Below, piece after piece: positions 40,931-49,661 of a DNA stretch of 64,000 nucleotides. Both the position numbers and the translations under genes were made by a program. The DNA comes from an uncultured SAR116 cluster alpha proteobacterium (GTDB lineage Bacteria; Pseudomonadota; Alphaproteobacteria; Puniceispirillales; Marisalimonadaceae). Numbering within the stretch: position 1 is the first letter of the stretch; every line of letters starts with the position of its first letter. The stretch spans positions 1-64,000 of the forward strand of contig CACJQK010000003.1 in assembly GCA_902595515.1 (NCBI GenBank). The letters run 5' to 3'. A model generated the notes under the pieces. The model ran no database searches, had not been told where the DNA came from, and saw only the letters and a program-made list of their open reading frames with translations.

Positions 40931-42917
40931 TTAACCTCAAAAAAACTTCACCACTCGCGTTAGCTTGAGCAAGCATGGAAGAAGCAGCTTTAGACATAAT
41001 TTGAGCTTTTGTTAGCCTAGCTGTTTCTAGAGCAAAATCAGCATCTTCTATTTTAGATAATCTTAAGGAAGAATTATTCTTAGCGTCAATTAAATAACTT
41101 AATCTATGATCGATTGCATTTTCACTTGCCCCAAATTTTGCTCTTGTATTAGCTATTGTATCAATTGCAGTATCAATCTTAGTCAAAGCTGACGTGGCAT
41201 TTGAAGAATTTGATACTGAAACTATAGATCCCGGAGTTGATGCGCTGCTGGATGCTTGAGCTTGAAACCCAAGTTCGCCAACATCATCACCTGATATTTT
41301 TATAACATCTCCAGCAGTATGAGTAAGAAGTATTTGTCCCTTAAATGTCACTGAGCTACCTACAGAAATTGTCGCTCCGGTTGCGTCAGTATGACCATCA
41401 ATAAAAACACCAGCTGTTCCTGCATGTGCTATTACAATATCAGCTCCACTCGCGCTTGCAAGTTGAACTTCTCCACTTGAGTTAACAGAAGCAACAATAT
41501 CTCCAATAGAAGCATTATTAATAGCTGCAATAGTCTGAGTTCCGTTAGTTACACTAGAGAAATTTATTGCATTTCCATTTATACTTATATTAGAAGACGC
41601 CGATGAAGCTTCTGAATAATTCAAGGTTAACGTTACTAAATTATCTCCTGTAGCAGCAACATTTGTTGATGATGAGACAGCATTAATTGCAATAGCTTTT
41701 GACGCAGCTGATGCGCTATCTGATGCTCCAATTGCAACATCATTTATTTTAATATCATGAGATGCTGTAAGAGCATTCGTTGATACTAAATCTGATCTAA
41801 TAATGGTACTTGAGTCAACTTCATTAAAACCAAATCTTGCTAGATCATCAATGTTTCCACTGTTGGATGCGTATCCATTGGCTTTTGTCATGGCTTCAAT
41901 TTTAACAAATGTACCATCAACATTTTCTAACTTAATGTACCCCAAATAAGTGCCTGCCGTGAAACCCGCATCAGTTGGTGCATTGCCACCAATAACAATG
42001 TCATTCCCAGTAGTATTTGATAATGTAATTGTATTATCAGAATTTAATGTGGCTGTAACACCGCCAGCTTCTTGATTAATTTCAGTTACTAAGTTTTCTA
42101 AACTTGTTTGAATTGATATTACATTAGTATTAATTGTAAAACTATTGCTCATAGAAAGAGAGTTTTTTGCAGCTGATGTAAGTTTATTAAAACCAGTTGC
42201 AGTAGCACCGTGGGTATTCGAATTAGCATTAATAGCAGTAACCAGTGCGGCTGCTGTATTGTTTCCTGATGATAAATTATCAGTTAAGTTTGCTGCTAAA
42301 GCGTTTTGTGAATTAATTTTGATATCACTTGCTGCAAGATTACTACTATTGTAAGTAAATCCTGTTACTCGTCCACTGGTAAACTCTTTTACTCCAGATG
42401 ATCCAGACAAACCTAAAGCTGTACTATCAGATTTAACTAAACTAATAGAAATATTATCATCCTTATTCTCTCCGAGTAAAAAATTTACCTTGTCAACAGA
42501 TCCATCCAATAATTTAATGGTATTAAAGTTAATCAATTTTGTAAGTGCGTCTATTTCTGTCAAGTAGGAATCTATTTCAACCTGTAGTGTGTTTCTATCA
42601 GCTGTTGTTAAAGTTGAACTGCCACCTTGAACAGCTAATTCTCTTATTCGAGCGAGTAAATTATTTATTGAACTTAGACCACTATCAGCTGTTTGAGTAA
42701 GTATTTTTCCTTCAGCACCATTCGAAATTGCTTCACCTAAGGATAAAACTTGAGCATTTAACCTTGAAATAGGGCCTAAAGATGCCGGATCATCAGATGC
42801 ACGATTAATTCTTTTTCCAGAAGACAACCTCTCAGTAGTCTCTGTAATCTCTTTAATTTGATTAGTCATATTTCTTTGAATAAATTGAGAAGTAGTCAAA
42901 TTACCAATGTTAAGCAT
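40923..42917 (-). CDS. Flagellin 1 (664 aa), without the phage-like repeat module
   Basis: Flagellin N-domain (RLSSGKRINRASDDPASL...ARIRELAVQ) and C-domain (RLSKIEDADFALETARLTKAQIMSKAASSMLAQANAS). Confidence 0.93.
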   Translation of the reverse strand: MLNIGNLTTSQFIQRNMTNQIKEITETTERLSSGKRINRASDDPASLGPISRLNAQVLSLGEAISNGAEGKILTQTADSGLSSINNLLARIRELAVQGGSSTLTTADRNTLQVEIDSYLTEIDALTKLINFNTIKLLDGSVDKVNFLLGENKDDNISISLVKSDSTALGLSGSSGVKEFTSGRVTGFTYNSSNLAASDIKINSQNALAANLTDNLSSGNNTAAALVTAINANSNTHGATATGFNKLTSAAKNSLSMSNSFTINTNVISIQTSLENLVTEINQEAGGVTATLNSDNTITLSNTTGNDIVIGGNAPTDAGFTAGTYLGYIKLENVDGTFVKIEAMTKANGYASNSGNIDDLARFGFNEVDSSTIIRSDLVSTNALTASHDIKINDVAIGASDSASAASKAIAINAVSSSTNVAATGDNLVTLTLNYSEASSASSNISINGNAINFSSVTNGTQTIAAINNASIGDIVASVNSSGEVQLASASGADIVIAHAGTAGVFIDGHTDATGATISVGSSVTFKGQILLTHTAGDVIKISGDDVGELGFQAQASSSASTPGSIVSVSNSSNATSALTKIDTAIDTIANTRAKFGASENAIDHRLSYLIDAKNNSSLRLSKIEDADFALETARLTKAQIMSKAASSMLAQANASGEVFLRLIN

Positions 42918-42958
42918 AAATAAATTCCTCCACGAATTTTATTAAAATTACGACAGTA

Positions 42959-42985
42959 ATTACGACTGAAATTAAAATTTGTTTA
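42959..42985 (-). promoter_or_regulatory. Possible sigma28 (FliA) promoter of flagellin 1
   Basis: TAAA-N15-GTCGTAAT; spacing as in TAAA-N15-GCCGATAA. Confidence 0.4.
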
Positions 42986-43010
42986 ATTTTTTTTATAATT
43001 AAAATAGATC

Positions 43011-43307
43011 TTATTTTTTGCTCATGGAATATGCTTTAAGTCTTTTACTAAATTGTATGTGATTTTTGGATGAGTTTTCTAATTTTTTTTCTGTGGCTTT
43101 TATATTTTCAAGATTATTTTCAATAAGCTTCTCTATTCTTTTTTTAATATTAACTCTTCTAATTTCACTATTTTTAATTTTTTCTATCAATAACCTTCTT
43201 TGAGAATCAAGATATGAAATATTAGCGAATTCGTTATCGTGTATTAAATCAGAAATTTTTTTCGACAGATTTTCTAGTGTTTCTAAGTCAGAGTTTAGAG
43301 TATCCAT
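43011..43307 (-). CDS. FliT-like small helical protein
   Basis: Small helical ORF directly downstream of and overlapping the fliS-like gene; YLDSQRRLLIEKIKN. Confidence 0.45.
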   Translation of the reverse strand: MDTLNSDLETLENLSKKISDLIHDNEFANISYLDSQRRLLIEKIKNSEIRRVNIKKRIEKLIENNLENIKATEKKLENSSKNHIQFSKRLKAYSMSKK

Positions 43308-43309
43308 CT

Positions 43310-43747
43310 TTATTTCTCTAAAGATGGTATTTCTTCCCATCCTTCCATGATTTGTTTAACAACATCAATGGCTTTTAAAATTCCATCTTCAATTTTTTGA
43401 CTAAAGCCTCTAATTATTTCGTAACGGCAATATTCGTATAACTGAAAAAGATTATTAGCAATTTCTATAGCTTTATCAAAATCTAAGCTAGTTTGAAGAC
43501 CATAAATTATGGATAGTGATTTACTAAGATTTTTAGCTTTATGGCGAGCATTTTTTTCTTCAAAAGCTTTATCGACGAAATACTGATCTTGTTTTCTTTT
43601 TCTTTCTTCTTGAATGTCCAAAACAATTTTTTGCATTGAATTTAGTAATTCTTTCATCAAAGTTCTTACTATTTCATGTGAAGATGTCACTGCATTTGAC
43701 GATTGCTGTGTTTTTTTATATGCATCAATGTATTGGTTGTTGTTCAT
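43310..43747 (-). CDS. fliS: Flagellin export chaperone FliS-like
   Basis: SSHEIVRTLMKELLNSMQKIV...LSKSLSIIYGLQTSLDFDKAIEIANNLFQLYEYCRYEIIRG. Confidence 0.75.
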   Translation of the reverse strand: MNNNQYIDAYKKTQQSSNAVTSSHEIVRTLMKELLNSMQKIVLDIQEERKRKQDQYFVDKAFEEKNARHKAKNLSKSLSIIYGLQTSLDFDKAIEIANNLFQLYEYCRYEIIRGFSQKIEDGILKAIDVVKQIMEGWEEIPSLEK

Positions 43748-43821
43748 AATAAAGAATTCAACTATTTAAAATAAAGTGTCAAAAATTTGATTTTTCATGA
43801 ATTTTATGTTTAATTTGAAAA

Positions 43822-44178
43822 ATGATTGTTAATAATACTCAAAACCCATATGCTATTAATGAAATTTATGCTTCTAGACCATTGAGGAATGAAAGCTCTA
43901 GTCTTTCTGCAAACAGCATGCCAACTAATGACAGAATAGTTTCTGAAACTAGTGTTACTAAAAGACCTTTAAATAATACACCCCCCAATTTTATTAGACA
44001 TGTATATGTAAACAATCAAACTGCAAGCAACGGATCACTGACAGAGAGCTTTATAAGATCAAGAGCTTCATTATCTCCGTCCTATTTTCATAATGAGATT
44101 GTAACACGTTATAATATGATAAGCGCAATTCCAAAAGATCTTACGCAATTAAAAAAATCAGTTGAAAAATATGCATAG
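43822..44178 (+). CDS. Uncharacterised 118-aa protein upstream of flagellin 2
   Basis: ORF between divergent fliS and flagellin; no recognised family, weak RBS. Confidence 0.4.
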   Translation: MIVNNTQNPYAINEIYASRPLRNESSSLSANSMPTNDRIVSETSVTKRPLNNTPPNFIRHVYVNNQTASNGSLTESFIRSRASLSPSYFHNEIVTRYNMISAIPKDLTQLKKSVEKYA

Positions 44179-44196
44179 ATAAAAATATCTAGATTT

Positions 44197-44212
44197 TGGC
44201 ATAACAATTGCA
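44197..44212 (+). promoter_or_regulatory. Sigma54 promoter element upstream of flagellin 2
   Basis: TGGCATAACAATTGCA; 5'UTR about 23 nt with GGAG. Confidence 0.84.
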
Positions 44213-44245
44213 GTGTTTCCCTACGAAATTAATTTGGAGATTGAT

Positions 44246-46477
44246 ATGCCAACAGTTAATTCTAATACTGCTTCACAGTTTGCGCTTAATAAAATGGCTG
44301 CAACAGAGCGTGATATGACTACGGCGATGGAAAGATTATCGTCAGGCAAACGTATTAATCACGCAGGTGATGACGCAGCGGGTGCAGCTATTGCTGACAG
44401 AATGACTGCTCAGATTAAGGGATTAGAACAATCAGTAAGAAATGCAGCTGACGTTATTTCAATGGCACAAGTTACTGAAGGTGCCTTAGACGAATCTTCT
44501 TCAATAATTCAAAGAATAAGAGAATTAGCAATTCAATCAGCATCAGATGTTATGAACGCAGAAGAACGTTCTTATTTGGATGCAGAAGTTGTTCAAATGT
44601 TAGCAGAATTAGATCGCGTAACTAGAGATACTACTTTTAATGAAATAGCAGTTTTAGATGGATCATTTGCAGATAGACGTTTTCAGATTGGAACACATGA
44701 ACGTGAATTTGCTCAGTTATCAATATCATCAATGAGATTGGACAGCTTAGGAGCGTACAAGGCTAAATCCCAAGGAACAGAGACAACTGATGACGCTGGT
44801 GGCCCAGTTGATAATGATAATTTAGCATTGAATGCTTATGCAGTTGCTGATACCTCAGAAACCAATTTGGTACAGGCAGAATCATTTACTATTCATGGTA
44901 TTTTGGGAAGTTCATCAGTAACTGCTGCAGAAGGATCGAATGTTAGAGATATAGCAACGTCTGTTAACGCCGTCTTTGACTCTACTGGAGTTACAGCTAT
45001 AGCGTCTACACAACTTAAAATTCAGGCAAAGACTTTAGATGCTTTATTTAATGGTCAAACAAGTGTTTCTTTTAGCATTCAAGGAAAAAATACTACAGCA
45101 GTTACTATTGCTGCAAATGTTACTTTAAATAACAGTGAGGGAAGTTCTGTATTATCTGAACTTAGAGATTCTATTAATAATTACACAACTACTACAGGTG
45201 TAACAGCAACTTTATCCACAGATAAATCATCTATAATAATGGTTCAAAACGAAGGTTATGATATTAAACTAGGTGATGTAAATTTTGCTGGTGATACTGT
45301 TACTGACGGAGCTCAAAGAACTTTATTAGTAACAAGCTTAGATAATGATGAGGTTGTAGCTGGAGACGCAGTATCTTTAGGTGACACAAATGTTACTACA
45401 ACTGATCAAAATGGTATCGTTACAATTGATACCAGTGGTCAAACAACTATTGGAAGTCTGGCTGGTACAGCTTTCGAAGCAACAGGTCCTCGCAAACATG
45501 GAACAAGCACAACATCAGTTGTTGCGACCCAAAGAATTAGAACAACTGAGGAAGGTATCAATGGTACTGGGTCCATGGTTATTTTAAATTCTGCTAATGT
45601 TCTTAATTCTTTCATAACAATGACATCAAGTGCAGCTACTGCTGGTATCACTTATAAAATAGTGGGAACTGATGTACATGGTAATGCTCAAGAAGAAACA
45701 ATTCCTGCATTTACTGGGGCCGTAACTTTAGAATCTACTAAAGTTTTTGGAACAGTTACATCAGTAGTGCCATCTGGTCAACATGCAACGGCCGAAGTTA
45801 GTGTGGGTACTCGAAACACAATTGCAAAGCAATCAGCACTTGTCACTGTCACAAGTTCTACTGGTGATGAAAGTGCTTTAACATTTACAGTTACTGGTAA
45901 AGGAATGGATGGTACAGATCTAACAGAAATAATAACCGGCCCTGCTGTAGGTAAAACAGTAACAGGCAGAAGAATTTTTACAGAAATACACACAGTTGTT
46001 GTATCTGGTGATACAGCTCAATCAGTTGATATTGGATTAAAAGCAGCGGATTCTGTCATTATTACTGGACAACTTGAAATGTCCTCTAGCAACAGTTTTA
46101 CAGTTGTTGGCGAAGATGGAAAAGGATTATTTGAAGCATCACCTGGTGCAGCATCATTAGATAAATTATCTGGTGTGAATGTAAAGACAAGACAGTCATC
46201 AATTGACGCATTACGAGTATTAGACAGGTCGCTTGATAGAATTCATAAAGAAAGAGCAAAACTTGGAGCTCTTATGAGCAGAATGGAAAAAGCGATAGAT
46301 AATTTATCAAATGTAGCTCTAAACACTAATGCTTCTAGAGGTAGAATTGAAGATGCTGATTTTGCAAAAGAGTCTGCACGATTAACTAAGGCACAAATTT
46401 TACAACAATCTGCTATGGCCATGATAGCACAAGCAGGAAAAGCACAACAAAATGTGCTTCAATTATTACAAAATTAA
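44246..46477 (+). CDS. Flagellin 2 (743 aa) with two internal GTD-repeat modules
   Basis: Flagellin N-domain (RLSSGKRINHAGDDAAGAAIADRM...QRIRELAIQ) and C-domain (GRIEDADFAKESARLTKAQILQQSAMAMIAQA); start chosen after GGAG RBS. Confidence 0.93.
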   Translation: MPTVNSNTASQFALNKMAATERDMTTAMERLSSGKRINHAGDDAAGAAIADRMTAQIKGLEQSVRNAADVISMAQVTEGALDESSSIIQRIRELAIQSASDVMNAEERSYLDAEVVQMLAELDRVTRDTTFNEIAVLDGSFADRRFQIGTHEREFAQLSISSMRLDSLGAYKAKSQGTETTDDAGGPVDNDNLALNAYAVADTSETNLVQAESFTIHGILGSSSVTAAEGSNVRDIATSVNAVFDSTGVTAIASTQLKIQAKTLDALFNGQTSVSFSIQGKNTTAVTIAANVTLNNSEGSSVLSELRDSINNYTTTTGVTATLSTDKSSIIMVQNEGYDIKLGDVNFAGDTVTDGAQRTLLVTSLDNDEVVAGDAVSLGDTNVTTTDQNGIVTIDTSGQTTIGSLAGTAFEATGPRKHGTSTTSVVATQRIRTTEEGINGTGSMVILNSANVLNSFITMTSSAATAGITYKIVGTDVHGNAQEETIPAFTGAVTLESTKVFGTVTSVVPSGQHATAEVSVGTRNTIAKQSALVTVTSSTGDESALTFTVTGKGMDGTDLTEIITGPAVGKTVTGRRIFTEIHTVVVSGDTAQSVDIGLKAADSVIITGQLEMSSSNSFTVVGEDGKGLFEASPGAASLDKLSGVNVKTRQSSIDALRVLDRSLDRIHKERAKLGALMSRMEKAIDNLSNVALNTNASRGRIEDADFAKESARLTKAQILQQSAMAMIAQAGKAQQNVLQLLQN
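45566..46045 (+). repeat. Two tandem GTD-repeat protein modules within flagellin 2
   Basis: ITYKIVGTDVHGNAQEETIPAF...STKVFGTVTSV and LTFTVTGKGMDGTDLTEIITGPAVGKTVTGRRIFTEIHTV. Confidence 0.78.
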
Positions 46478-46502
46478 ATCCTCCAATTAATAAATAAAAA
46501 AA

Positions 46503-46524
46503 AAGGCCACCCTAGGGTGGCCTT
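46503..46524. terminator. Bidirectional intrinsic terminator between convergent flagellin genes
   Basis: AAGGCCACCCT/AGGGTGGCCTT perfect 11-bp arms, flanked by an A-run that is a U-run for the minus transcript. Confidence 0.88.
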
Positions 46525-46544
46525 CCTTCCTTTATCTCTCCAAA

Positions 46545-49500
46545 TTATCCTTGAAGAAGAGCTAGTAAGTTTTGCTTAGATGCATTTGCCTGAGCTAACA
46601 TTGATGTTGCAGCTTGTGACAAAATCTGAGCTTTCGTTAGATTAGATGTCTCCTGAGCAAAATCAGCATCCTGAATTCTAGATTGAGCGGCTTCTGTATT
46701 AACTTTCAAAGTTGTTAAGTTACTTATAGAAGCATCAATTCTATTTTCAATGGCACCAAAAGATGATCTAAACTTAGAAACTTGTTCTATTGCTTTATCG
46801 ATCAATTCTAGGGAAGCATTTGCTCCAGCCATAGTCTCAACTGACACTTTTGTACCAGAAACTTCAAACTCTGCACTTTGACCCTGAATACCTAACTTTT
46901 GAAGAATGGTTTCAGTTGAGCCAAATGTACCGTCAACACCAGTCCTCATATTTGTATTAGAGTCTGCAGCAACAGTTTCAACTTTTATTGGGGTACCTGT
47001 TGAGTTAGAAAGTTCTAATTTACCACGAGAAGTAAAATCATCTCCTATACTTGCAGTATATCCAATTTTAACAGCGTTTGATGTAAAATCAACATCAAGG
47101 TCAATTCTTGATACGGTTGCAAAAGCTTTAGTACCAGTAGAAGTACCACTCTGAGCAGGACCAACTATTACTTCGGTTAAACTATTACCAAGCATGTCAG
47201 TACCATGAACAGTGATTGTACCGTTGGCTGCTGTAGCATTGTTTCCTTCAGTTATTGTAATCAATGCACCACCAAGATTTAAACTTGTAGCACCGGAAAC
47301 TAATGTCAATGCAGTAGCAGCACCATGGTCACCAGAAGCGACTAATCCATCATCATCTGCTACCTTATTACCATGATTGGCTGCGTTAGTTCCACCAGCA
47401 TTAGTGTTACCAATTGTACTTGCATTGGTATCAGCTTGTGAGGCAGTTATAGAAGTAACAGACTCGTACACATTTTTACTTAAAGCTTCAAGTGTACCAC
47501 CAGCTCCTCTTACAACCTCAGTAACTGTATTACCAAAAACATCTGTACCTGTTATAGTATAGTTTTGGTCAGCTTGACCAGTTATTGAACCAATGTCAAA
47601 AGTAAGTGTAGAAGTTTGATCAGCTACGATTTCAGTGACAGTATTAAAAGTTTTAATACCATCAACAGTACCATTTTGTGTTGCACCAGCAATAACCTCA
47701 GTTTGGACGTTTCCATCCATATCTGTACCAGTAATAGTAAAGTTTATACCAGATGCATCACCGTTATTTAGTTCTGTAATCCTAACCATTCTACCTTTTG
47801 GTGTTGCGCTTGTAGCTGTTGAAGTTAATGTCATTGCAGATGTAGAAGCTGTCTGACCATCAGACAATTCATCAGTATCTGTTACCGCACCAGCAGAAGT
47901 AAAAACAACTTGGCTATTAAAGTTTGATGGGCTCAACAATGTCAAGCTTGTATCTGTGATTGCAGCACTTGCACGTAGTGAATCAACGTCTTCATCACTA
48001 CCTCCAATAATACCACTAACACTTACTGTTCCATTAACATCTTTAAATGCCCTTATGAAATCAGTATCACCCTGATGAGTTACTCTAATGTCCACACCAG
48101 ATGCACTTGATAATGTAACAGCACCATCAGAATTAGCTTTAGCTCTTATGTCACCTACTGATGCATTATTGATTGCAGTAACAACACCTTCAATGCCATT
48201 AGCAGATGTTACATTAATTGAAGTACTATTAACAAAAAATTCAGTTGTACCACCAGGCATTGCACCAAAATTTAAAGCTAGCTGAACTTCGTTACTTGCT
48301 TTAGCAGTTACGCCTGACTCAGTAGATACTGCATTAATAGCTTCAGCTATAGAAGAAGCTTGACCTGTAGCTGAGGCTCCAATTAATACATCGTTAATTT
48401 TGATCTCATTAGCAGATAGAGCTGTACCACTTACAGTATCAGTTTCTAATATTGAACCAGATGAGGTTTCATTAAAACCTAGAGCATTAACATCACCAAT
48501 AGTACCTAGACCATCAGTATATCCGTTGACTTCACTTCCTGCTTCAATTCTAACAGCGGAACCATCTAAGTTTTTAAGACTTACAAAACCTGTATATGTT
48601 CCTGCTGTGAAACCAACATCTGAGGCAGCTGAACCTGCAATAACAATAGCTTCACCAGTTTTATTTGACAATGTTATTGTATTATCAGCATTTAATGCAG
48701 CGTTTATACCAGACACAGCTTCGTTAATGTTGGCTGTCAATTTTGAATATGATGTGGCAAGAGCGACAGTGTCACCATTAATTGTAAAAGTAGCAGATTG
48801 TGAAAAAGTACCTTTAGCAGTTGATTGAACAGAATTAAAAGCGTCTGCTTCTGCACCATGTATACCAGTATTAGCGTTTATTGCATCTGCTAATAACTTA
48901 GCTTCATTAGCTCCAGAAGCTGAAGTGTCCTGATTAAAGTCAGTTGCAAAAGCATTAAACCCATTTATCTTTACATCGGCAGCTGCAATAGTATTAGCAG
49001 TGTTACTAAAATCTTTTTCATCAATTCTTTCACTTGTTAATGTAGTAACACCAATAGCACCACTTAACCCTAATGAAATTGAATCAGAACTTTCTAAATC
49101 TACTTTCAATGTATCAGAGGCATTAATACCGATTTGGAATTTAACATCTACATTACTACCATCTAGTAATTTAACATTATTAAAATGAGTGTTTGCAGAT
49201 ATTTTATCAATTTCTTCAATGAGTTGATCAACTTCAGATTGTATCATGCTTCTGTCAGAGTCACTTAAAGTGCTGTTTCCAGCTTGAACTGAAAGTTCTC
49301 TTACTCTCTGCAACATATTTTCAACTTCACCCAAAGCGCCTTCAGCTGTTTGTGTCATTGAAATTGCATCATATGAGTTTCTGATTGCGACACCAAGACT
49401 TTTAACTTGGGATTCCATTTTAGAAGCGATGGCTGAACCAGCAGCATCGTCAGCGGCAGAATTGATTCTGAAACCAGATGATAGTCTATTCATTGCATCA

Positions 49501-49577
49501 TCTAAATCTGCATTCAATTTAACCATATTTTTTTGGGCTGTTAAAGCACCAATGTTTGTATTTATACTATTAGCCAT
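46545..49577 (-). CDS. Flagellin 3 (1010 aa) with three internal GTD-repeat modules
   Basis: MANSINTNIGALTAQKNM...RLSSGFRINSAADDAAG and C-domain SRIQDADFAQETSNLTKAQILSQAATSMLAQANASKQNLLALLQG. Confidence 0.95.
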   Translation of the reverse strand: MANSINTNIGALTAQKNMVKLNADLDDAMNRLSSGFRINSAADDAAGSAIASKMESQVKSLGVAIRNSYDAISMTQTAEGALGEVENMLQRVRELSVQAGNSTLSDSDRSMIQSEVDQLIEEIDKISANTHFNNVKLLDGSNVDVKFQIGINASDTLKVDLESSDSISLGLSGAIGVTTLTSERIDEKDFSNTANTIAAADVKINGFNAFATDFNQDTSASGANEAKLLADAINANTGIHGAEADAFNSVQSTAKGTFSQSATFTINGDTVALATSYSKLTANINEAVSGINAALNADNTITLSNKTGEAIVIAGSAASDVGFTAGTYTGFVSLKNLDGSAVRIEAGSEVNGYTDGLGTIGDVNALGFNETSSGSILETDTVSGTALSANEIKINDVLIGASATGQASSIAEAINAVSTESGVTAKASNEVQLALNFGAMPGGTTEFFVNSTSINVTSANGIEGVVTAINNASVGDIRAKANSDGAVTLSSASGVDIRVTHQGDTDFIRAFKDVNGTVSVSGIIGGSDEDVDSLRASAAITDTSLTLLSPSNFNSQVVFTSAGAVTDTDELSDGQTASTSAMTLTSTATSATPKGRMVRITELNNGDASGINFTITGTDMDGNVQTEVIAGATQNGTVDGIKTFNTVTEIVADQTSTLTFDIGSITGQADQNYTITGTDVFGNTVTEVVRGAGGTLEALSKNVYESVTSITASQADTNASTIGNTNAGGTNAANHGNKVADDDGLVASGDHGAATALTLVSGATSLNLGGALITITEGNNATAANGTITVHGTDMLGNSLTEVIVGPAQSGTSTGTKAFATVSRIDLDVDFTSNAVKIGYTASIGDDFTSRGKLELSNSTGTPIKVETVAADSNTNMRTGVDGTFGSTETILQKLGIQGQSAEFEVSGTKVSVETMAGANASLELIDKAIEQVSKFRSSFGAIENRIDASISNLTTLKVNTEAAQSRIQDADFAQETSNLTKAQILSQAATSMLAQANASKQNLLALLQG
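47052..47837 (-). repeat. Three GTD-repeat protein modules within flagellin 3
   Basis: INFTITGTDMDGNVQTEVIAGATQNGTVDGIKTFNTVTEI; NYTITGTDVFGNTVTEVVRGAGG...KNVYESVTSI; GTITVHGTDMLGNSLTEVIVGPAQSGTSTGTKAFATVSRI. Confidence 0.82.
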
Positions 49578-49661
49578 ATTATCGTCTCCAAGGTTTGTTA
49601 GTATTTTCTAACAATAGAAACGACAAGATAAAGAAATGTTTAGTTTTTTATATAAGTAAAA

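Noticed and set aside
46906-49611. Many antisense ORFs over flagellin 3 and similar ones over flagellin 1, 2 and FliD
   Set aside because: Low-complexity Val/Pro/Ser-rich translations opposite Ala/Thr/Gly-rich repeats; no RBS or family signal.
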